Assembly: GCA_027625915.1 (NCBI GenBank)
Contig: JANTQA010000076.1
Coordinates: 1,116,001-1,180,000 of the forward strand
Length of the DNA stretch: 64,000 nt
DNA from: Anaeramoeba flamelloides
Lineage: Eukaryota > Metamonada > Anaeramoebidae
Direction of reading: 5' to 3'
Under the pieces are notes generated by a model. It was not told the DNA's origin and ran no database searches. It saw nothing but the letters and a program-made list of their open reading frames with translations. Position 1 is the stretch's first letter, and each line of letters starts with the position of its first letter. Shown here piece after piece: positions 57,001 through 64,000 of the stretch. The translations under genes were made by a program, and so were the position numbers.

Positions 57001-59584
57001 AAAAAGATAATAATAATTCTTTTGAAAACAAACAATGTAAACTTAATTTCAAAAATAGGAGCAGATTTTTCATCAGAACAAAATATGCTTAATGTTTTTT
57101 TGTTTTTTTTGAATAATAATGTATTTTACTAAAACGTTTCGATATAATAACCAATATAGATTAATAAATAAAAATATACTGTAATAATTTTATTTTTTGA
57201 AAGACAAATGAAAAAAGAAAAAAATAATAATAAAAAAGTTTGTTCCTAATTTTGAAATTTGGTTTATTTCACAAAAAAAAAATTTTAGATCATGTAACGA
57301 TCAATTATTGTAACAATTCCAATTGTCTAATTTGTTAAAACTTAAAGATTTTAAAACTCCATTTGCTTGATAAATGTAATTACCAAGAGTATTAGAGTAA
57401 TGAAAAAAATTTTCAAGATTTTGGAACATTTAAGAGTTTTTTCCTTCCAGAATAAAATCAAATCGAAAAAATGAGTACGTACATTATTTAAACAAAAATT
57501 TTTTACAATTGAGGGTGTATGTGAAAAAATTCGAATTTTTTCCATTTTCAAGTATTTTGGGAGTTTTTTCGAGTATTCAAAATGAAGTTTAAATTCCAAA
57601 AATTTAGAAAACTAAATTAAAAATATATTTAACCTCTCCAAATAATCAGAAGAATGAACTCAGATGGTTTTTACAGGGGACTTTTTATTTATAAAATTGT
57701 TTTCAGATATTTTTATAAACCAAAACGAATTTTTGTTAACCCCACAATATCAAATCAATTGCTTGAATTTTTAAAAATCAAAAAATTATTATTTTTTTTC
57801 TTTCCTGATCTTACTGAAGAAAAATTTGTGAGACTTGCAAACAATACCAAAGCACACGATCTTTGAACAATTCTGGTATTTTCATATTGGAACATGATTC
57901 TTAGATTGATTTCTTTGAATGGTGATTCAAAGTAAATGAAAAAAAAATAAACTCAAATGAAAATTTATACTATGTAATCACAAAATAATAGCAGATTACC
58001 AGCTCTTTAATCTAATTTTTCTTTTATTGGAAGTTTTATTTTGGATTTATTTTTAGTTATTGTTTTGCTTTTTTTTTTTTTATTCAAATTAAGTTCAGAG
58101 TGTGCGTTCTAAATGAATTCTTCAGACACTTTACAAGAAATGTCGCTTTTTCATTTTGGTTAAAGTGTTTACGATCTTTGTTCGACAGATTAAAATAAAT
58201 TATTTTTTTTTTTCAAAAATGAGGTTTTTTTGTACATTTTTTTTGTTTTTATTTTTCGTTCTACAGTGGTGAAACTAGCCAGCATTGAAGGCCTCTAACC
58301 CGTAATCAAAATTTAACTAATTTTTTTTTTTTTTAGGCTTTGGTATTTAAACATAGAAATAGTATGTACATATACTATCTATTCATATTTGGATTTGTTT
58401 TTAAGGTTAGATCCCTAATTAATGTAAATGGTTAAAAAATATTAATTGATTTTAAAGCAAATATTTAATCATTTTTAGAAAATTTTGTAAAATAAAATGA
58501 TTTTTAAGTTAAAAGTTCAAACAATGATCTTTTTCTCAGATTGTTTTTCAAAAATTCATTTTGAGTACTTCTATATCTTCGAATAATTCTTTTTTAAAAT
58601 TGGGTTAAAGAACATTATTTATTGTTAATGAATTATGCTAAATCTATTGACATGTTTCTTTTATCTCATCAGTACGTTAATATTTTGAGCACGGATTAAA
58701 ACAGATTGCATGGTCTAATAACAGGGCTGTGTTGTAAAAGCCAACTAACCACAAGAGTTGTGATTAAGAGTAGTATTTATTTATGCGGAAAATTATTGAA
58801 TTTTACTTTGTTATGCGGAAATGTTTACTAATAACTGTCTTAAAGGAAAAACTAACTGTGATTAATTTTTTCTAAGGTGTTTTTCTAAGTGTTTTTTAGT
58901 GGGGTTTTCGAGTAGAACAAAAAATAAAAGCCAAAAAAAGCCCAAAAAAACCTCATTTTTGAAACAAAAAAATAATTTATTTTAATCTGTTAAATAAAGA
59001 TCGTAAACACTTTAACCAATATGAAAAAGTGGGTTTTCTTGTAGTGTATATGAAGAATTCATTTTTGATGTACAGCCTTCAATCTTTTCTATTATTGATC
59101 CAACTTTAAAGATCTTTGATTTGTTTTTTATTGTTTGAAAATTTTGGTTTGGATGAGAAAGATATAAAATTGGGAAGCAAGTTTAATACCTCACGAATAT
59201 TGTAGTGTTTTTTTGAATCAGTACCCAAAATGAAAAGAAAGAATCAAACATTGTTCATCTTGCAATTATTTACATTTCGATAAAAAGAAACCTTGTTATT
59301 ATTCTAATGAAGAAAAAATATGATCCTACCTGAACCAAATGTTTGTGGTGTATCGAAAATACAAGTAAAGAAAAGAAAGAAAAAAAAAAAAAATCAAATC
59401 TTACTTTCATCACAGAGAATGGTAAAATTAATTCAAGGGAATAACATAAAGTATTATCCAAAATTAACGCTTTTTGTCCTTGAACTGAGTCTAAAATTTC
59501 AAGATAATTCTTAATAATTTTTGTTCGATATAGCCCCAGGTTTGGTATTAGTTTGAAATTCTTTAGATCAACAGCATAAGACAT
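54088..59584 (-). CDS. VPS33: VPS33 (Sec1/Munc18-family HOPS/CORVET subunit), 2 exons
   Basis: Exons are 59584-59405 and 55800-54088, joined in phase 0 to 630 residues (human VPS33A is 596). VPS33 binds SNAREs in the HOPS and CORVET tethers and drives fusion at endosomes, lysosomes or vacuoles. Exon 1 gives the family N-terminus (YLEILDSVQGQKALILDNTL, ending PFSVMK). Exon 2 resumes with EHGISYTKFL and LIYIVRSDPSLM, matching human VPS33A residue for residue in layout. Later come LIDRNLDLITP (267-277), NYEGLIDHLYEI, IIQTYGYEHMHTI, YIHSGVAPIIPRMAQ and, near the end, FFVGGATFSEISALRFL. A ~47-residue Glu/Lys/Asn-rich insert (~103-149) is specific to this protein. Splice sites are GTAAGA..AATAG. 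The ATG at 59584 is the first in frame. Confidence 0.93.
57050..57265 (+). repeat. Dispersed repeat, partner of 38195-38420
   Basis: Second copy of the unit described at 38195-38420, same orientation, ~80% identical by eye. It lies antisense to VPS33 within its intron. Confidence 0.7.
58111..59064. mobile_element. ~950-bp element with ~130-bp terminal inverted repeats
   Basis: The left arm 58111-58240 and right arm 58935-59064 are reverse complements: AAATGAATTCTTCA, then CACT(TT)ACAAGAAA, CTTTTTCAT.TTGGTTAAAG, TGTTTACGATCTTT, AGATTAAAATAAATTATTTT and AAAAATGAGGTTTTTTTG. The right end reads CACTACAAGAAAA on the complement, the same start as known CACTA-type repeats and close to the 48209 elements. 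The centre has no transposase. Confidence 0.8.
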
Positions 59585-60210
59585 TTTCAAAAAAAAAGAA
59601 GAAAAAATGAAATCTTCATGAAATGCTTGTTTATTGCAATGTTTTCAGATTGATTTGAGGAATATTGAATTTCAGAATGGTTTTAAGCAAATATATCTCT
59701 CAGTGAATTCTTGAAGATACTCTATTCATTTTCTTCTTTGAAAATTTAAATATAGATTTTGTGTTTTTCATTTTACGAGTCTTGTCTAAAATTGTAATTT
59801 CAGAAAGATTTTGAAAATTGAAAAGGAAGTAACAATGAATACCAAATCAGAACAAACTTTTTATTGTTTATAAAGATCATAACATATCAAATAAATTGTT
59901 TTTGATAATAAGATTTTCATGGTTTTGTGGTTTCTTGAATAATTTTACACTCTAACCATTTCATGGAAGAAATATTTTTTATTGAAAACAATCAAGTTTT
60001 ACAACATTATGAGAAACAGAGATTTCTTTAATCTGATTTTAGTCTCATAATTTGTTTGGCTAAGGTTTTCTAAAAGTTTTATCATTTACCATTAATCGAA
60101 AGGAACATGTTTACAAAATGAAGGAAAGTAAATCAAAAAAATTAGTAATATAATCTGTCTATAAATTATTCATTTTTTTAATTTAATTTTCATTCTTTAC
60201 TTTCAATATT
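59585..60210. promoter_or_regulatory. Divergent VPS33/importin alpha promoter region
   Basis: These 626 bp separate the two start codons and must contain both promoters and 5' leaders. AT-rich throughout, no repeat copy recognised, and no motif assignable by eye. Confidence 0.45.
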
Positions 60211-63200
60211 ATGAGCAAAAGATTTAAAAAAAAGCTAGAAAAAAGACAGTCAAGGTTTAAATCAAAAAATACAAGAAACGGCTCCAAAAACAAAAGACAA
60301 AGCCTCATCTTTTCGATCTCAAAAAAAAAAAAAGATGATCTTTTAAGAAAAAAGAGAAACATTATTGAAAACAACAAAAACATTGAAGAAATAAATCAAC
60401 AAGTTCTTGAAATTGTAAGTTTTTTTTCTTTTGTTTTTTTTGAAAAGGAAACAAAATATAATCAAGAAACATAAAAGAACAAAAAAAAATTAACAAACGC
60501 TTTCTTTTTTTCTTATGATCGCCTGTTTCCAAACAACCTTTCTCTTTTCTTGCCTAACAATAAATTCAGCTCAATAAGCTTCCCCAGATTGTGAACCAAA
60601 TATCTGATCCAAATTGCCAGGATCCTCATCTATATGTACAAGAACTGAAAATAATGGTGAGTAGTAATAATGATCCGCCAATTGACGATTTGCTAGAGTC
60701 AAAATGTGTTCCACTTCTTGTTGAATTCCTTCAACGTGAAAATTATCAAGAACTTCAGGTAATCCTTTTCTTTTTTCATTTTCATTTTCTTTTTTCATTT
60801 TCGTTTTTGTTCTTTTCATTTTGTTGTCCGAAAATTCCAATTAAATTCTCTTTCAAAACGAAATATTGTTCAGAGAACCATTTCAATTGTTTAGCTACCC
60901 AATAACCAAATTCCCTTTCTCCTTTCAATTCATATAAAGGAAAATAATCACCCAACCACAATTTAACAAATATTCGGTTGTTTAAGGTTTATTCGAAAAG
61001 TTGATCCCAACTTACATCTGTTTTAAAAAAGTGAGAACTTCAATTTTTTTTAAGTGGGAATTGAAATTGCCAAACTCACATTTTTTAAGCTGTTTTATTA
61101 ACACTTTATAAAACCCTTTCTCTGCACATTTTTTTAAAACAGCTGTGCTTCAAACCTAGGACTTTTTAAAAATTAAAAAAATCTGAATAATCAATAAAAA
61201 GCAGAAATAAATAAAGGGGCAAAAGAACAAAAATCTAATATCTATGAAGGCATTTAAATTGAGAACATCTTGTTGTTCTTCATGTTAATCTCTTCTACCT
61301 AGTTTCTTGTACTTTATTAATAAAACAAGGATGATTTTTAGAAAACAACCTCAATAATTGCAAAGAGATCATTTACAAAAAACAATACATTTGTTGGTAT
61401 AAAGATGGGGATCCATGAACAACTGAAAATTTAAAAAAAATGAAAGTTAAAAAATGTTTGATTTTCATCAAATTTTTTGCTAAAAAAAGTTTAATTTTTC
61501 CATATTATGGTGCTCAAAAAATATTTACAGCGAAATGAATTTTGTTTTTTTCTTGACTTTATGCAAAAATTTTAAAATTTTTGATACTACAGTCAGTTTT
61601 ACTTTGAAGGCACAACCTTTCAACCAAATTTAGGGGATAATAAAATCTCGAATTAAAGCACAATTTTTGGAATTTTTTTAAACACAAATTATTTTACTAG
61701 AATCTCTAATTTTGTTCTTTAATTCGATTTTTTTTTGTGACTTAATTTTTGTTGAAAGTTTGTGCCTTAAAAGTGGAACTGACTGTATACAAAGAAGAAA
61801 TGTGAGAACAGAAACATCTAATTATTTGTTTTTGGTTTTATTTGAATTCTTTCTTAGTTTTTGTTTTGAATTAAAACTATCTTAAGGTTTATAATCCCTG
61901 AAATGTGAAAAAAAAGGGAATTTGGAAAAAGTAAAAAGTATAAAATAATAACTTTTTCACAATTTATGTTAAAAAAGTTACAAAACTTTTTTTAGATCCT
62001 TTTTTTCTACTTTTTGTTTTTTGATTATCTACCCTTTAAATCTTACCCCAAAAACAAGTTTACTGCAAAAGTTTGAATCTATAAATATGATTTATCGGTG
62101 CATTTTAACAAATTTCATCAAACTATAGAAATAATAAACCCACACTATCTTTTATTGATTAAAACCAGATTTAAATCTAATGTCAAAGTATTTTATTTAA
62201 AATTCTCTTTTAAATTTAAAAATAATTTTGTTTTTTTGTGCTACCAAATGAGGTGTAACAACTATTTTTTATTTTAAGGAATCTTACCAAGTCTAATTTT
62301 TGTGTTGATTATAAATATAAATTAAATTATTTGATTATATTCGCATAACATAACACTATTATTAGATCGATGACAGAAAAGCAAATGGGGTTTCTCAATG
62401 AATTTTTATTTCAAAAATTTCTAAAATCATGTTTCATTTTTTTGGAAAACAATTTAATTTAATATTAAAACATTACGATTATATTTACTTAAAATCCTTG
62501 AAAATGGATCTCTGAAAATCCGAAAATTATTATAAAATATAAATCACTGAACATTTTTTGAAAGGAAAAAAGTAATAATTACTTATTACGATTGCCCATT
62601 CCTTCAACTACTTAATTTACATTCCAGTCACCAATTTCTTATCTTTTTATCTTTTTTTTTTATTATGGGATATTAAAAAAAATCATACCTTTTTTCAACA
62701 AAAAAAAGGGAGGATACCTTTTGATATCAAAAGGAAAAAATAAATCTCAATAAATCTTACAACTTTTTCCAAACAATACCATTTTTTTATAGTAATTACA
62801 ATTTTTTTTCTTTTCTGAAAAAAAAAATAAAATTCTTTTGAATAATTTTTAATGGCTTTTTATTGCACATTCATTGAATAATTTTCCTTTTATTATAAAA
62901 CAAAAATATTAATTTTATAAAATCGAAAAAATATTTTTATGATATATAAATTTTTGATAAAAATTGTTTAATAGTTTGAATCAGCATCTGTTTTAGCAAG
63001 CATTGCCAGCGGTACAACTTTACATACTCAATACATCGTTGAATTAGACGTTATTCCAATATTTATAAAATTATTATCAACAAAAAATATTTCTTTGTTA
63101 AATCAAGCAATACTTGCCTTGGGAAATATAGGTATTTTTTTGTTTTTTTCTTTTTTGAATTATATTTTTATTTTGCCTTGAGTTTTAATTTAAATTGTGA

Positions 63201-64000
63201 TTGGAATATTTTTTCTTTTCAACTTTTATTTTTAATTCAAAAAAAGAGAAAAAAAACAAAAACTTAAAAATTTTTTTGAATTTACATAAGATGGGTGTTC
63301 CGAAATGACTGGTGAAATACTTATATAAATGCCAATATAAACTATTTTACAGTCAAAGAGGACCAATTGAAATGATTGTAATGCATGTGTTTCTAAAGAG
63401 TTTGAATGGAATGGAAAAAAAAATTTAATTTTGGAAATTCCAAAATTTAAATCATTTTTTCACATTTTTTCACATTTTTGCTCATTGTATTTTTTTTTCT
63501 GGTTTTTTTTTTTTGACAACGGTAATTCATTTACATTTTTTTTTTTATTGCAAGACCAATAGTCCCTTGATAAACATGTTTTTCTAATGTTATTGAAAAA
63601 GTAAAAATGATTGTAGAGAAATACTATTTTTTAGTATTGGGATTTTATTTGATCTTCAATTGTAGATCAAAATGAAAATTGGTGTTTTTTTAAATGTTTG
63701 CCTCAAATTTTCGTTTTTTATTTTTTAAGAAAATATATTGATTGGCATGGTTTACTTCATACTGGATTCAACTATTTTTGATGTGTATTATTCTACTTAT
63801 TTTTTTATTTATTTTTTAAAAGGCCAATTCTAAAAAATAATTGATATTTGAAAAAATTTTTTGTGCAATTTTGAGAGAAACAAAGTTTTATATTCAAAAC
63901 TTGAATTGTTTTAATTTTAACTACTTTATTTGGGGATATTTCTGAACTAAAATTTAAATGTTATGAAAAGAATGAATAATTGTTTCAAGTTAAATTTTTT
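60211..64000 (+). CDS. Importin subunit alpha (karyopherin alpha), partial at right edge
   Basis: Three exons are visible: 60211-60414, 60570-60758 and 62975-63131; the rest lies beyond the window. Importin alpha binds nuclear localisation signals and hands cargo to importin beta. Exon 1 is the importin-beta-binding domain: basic, starting MSKRFKKKLEKRQSRFK and ending in DDLLRKKRNI. Its central Arg cluster is replaced by a Lys-rich stretch. Exon 2 (LNKLPQIVNQISDP..PPIDDLLESKCVPLLVEFL) is the first armadillo repeat. Exon 3 (FESASVLASIASGTTLHT, then LLNQAILALGNI) carries the next repeat, with the typical N at the end of ALGNI. Phases are 0, 0 and then 1; the last codon is split so as to continue with Ala-Gly-Asp as the family does. 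Splice sites are GTAAGT..TTCAG, GTAATC..AATAG and GTATTT. 63132-64000 is intron. Confidence 0.92.
60759..62974 (+). other. Importin alpha intron 2 (2216 bp)
   Basis: It contains one 195-bp TA-flanked MITE (61590-61785) and inverted TTTTAAAAAAGTGA modules (61020-61140) like those in the HDAC intron. A large part is plain AT-rich DNA. The preceding intron 1 is only 155 bp. Confidence 0.85.
61590..61785. mobile_element. ~196-bp TA-flanked foldback MITE, copy 2
   Basis: Starts CAGTCAGTTTTACTTTGAAG and ends CTTAAAAGTGGAACTGACTG, flanked by TA (61588-61589, 61786-61787). Same internal order as 7278-7472 (AAGGCACAA, TTTCAACAAAATTTA-like, then the mirror half). Terminal CAGT next to TA suggests a Tc1/mariner-derived MITE. 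It lies inside the importin alpha intron. Confidence 0.8.
63132..64000 (+). other. Importin alpha intron 3, runs off the window
   Basis: Begins GTATTT after the GNI codons. No following exon with the expected Ala-Gly-Asp start was found before 64000, so the intron exceeds 869 bp. Only AT-rich sequence seen. Confidence 0.7.

Larger units (their letters stand above)
55801..59404 (-). other. VPS33 intron 1 (3604 bp) with transposon-like inserts
   Basis: The intron holds a dispersed repeat (57050-57265) and a ~950-bp CACTACAAG-ended element (58111-59064), with AT-rich filler between. The 70- and 82-codon frames inside (57351-57866) have no protein character I can support. Confidence 0.8.

Noticed and set aside
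57351-57866. 82- and 70-codon frames inside the VPS33 intron.
   Set aside because: No motif, biased AT-rich composition and no splice context.
59270-59404. C-terminal part of the frame starting at VPS33 exon 1.
   Set aside because: It continues past the GTAAGA donor into poly-Phe intron sequence; the spliced product matches VPS33 instead.

Overview
The window looks like nuclear DNA of a very AT-rich, intron-bearing unicellular eukaryote. The evidence is spliceosomal introns with GT..AG borders, standard stop codons, Asn/Lys/Glu homopolymer tracts inside proteins, and a purely eukaryotic gene set: class I histone deacetylase, VPS33, importin alpha, a ChAPs-type protein and a focadhesin-like giant. 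The poly-Asn and Lys-Glu runs and the BTB protein would fit an amoeboid protist such as Amoebozoa or Anaeramoebae, but the sequence alone does not fix the lineage. I saw no rRNA, tRNA, CRISPR or prokaryotic features.

Layout. Nine protein genes, with strand strictly alternating: polysaccharide deacetylase (+, 4394-5539), isoprenylcysteine/phospholipid methyltransferase-like membrane protein (-, 10401-11081), ChAPs-like TPR protein (+, 16274-19252), class I HDAC (-, 3 exons, 21185-27553), double-BTB protein (+, 35001-36455), degenerate kinase-fold protein (-, 39874-41400), focadhesin/RST1-like HEAT protein (+, 42597-48149), VPS33 (-, 2 exons, 54088-59584) and importin alpha (+, from 60211, running off the right edge). 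The exons of HDAC, VPS33 and importin alpha were rebuilt by hand; their reading phases close exactly. Three introns are long (3957, 3604 and 2216 bp) and two of these carry clear transposon-like repeats.

The space between genes is 70-90% A+T by eye and full of decayed repeats. There is a 5'-truncated LINE family in at least four copies plus one fragment, all in tail-to-tail intergenic regions and all pointing the same way as the gene they follow. There is a ~750-bp non-autonomous element with TTAA flanks and a GGGATTAGCGTC terminal inverted repeat, several CACTACAAG-ended elements, a ~195-bp TA-flanked element beginning CAGTCAGTT, and many foldback palindromes.

Functionally the set is a mixture of trafficking (VPS33, ChAPs), nuclear (HDAC, importin alpha), possible adhesion/RNA-surveillance (focadhesin-like) and surface-glycan (deacetylase) genes; I see no operon or pathway linkage. 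Two compositional groups are visible. The deacetylase, methyltransferase, BTB and kinase-like genes are single-exon, richer in GC and poor in homopolymers. The ChAPs, HDAC-tail, focadhesin and VPS33 genes are extremely AT-rich. I do not see a clearly new multi-gene system. The most unusual items are the double beta-repeat/double BTB protein, the kinase-fold protein lacking its catalytic Asp, the sense-oriented LINE remnants in 3' flanks, and a gene-conversion-like tract between neighbouring transposon copies.
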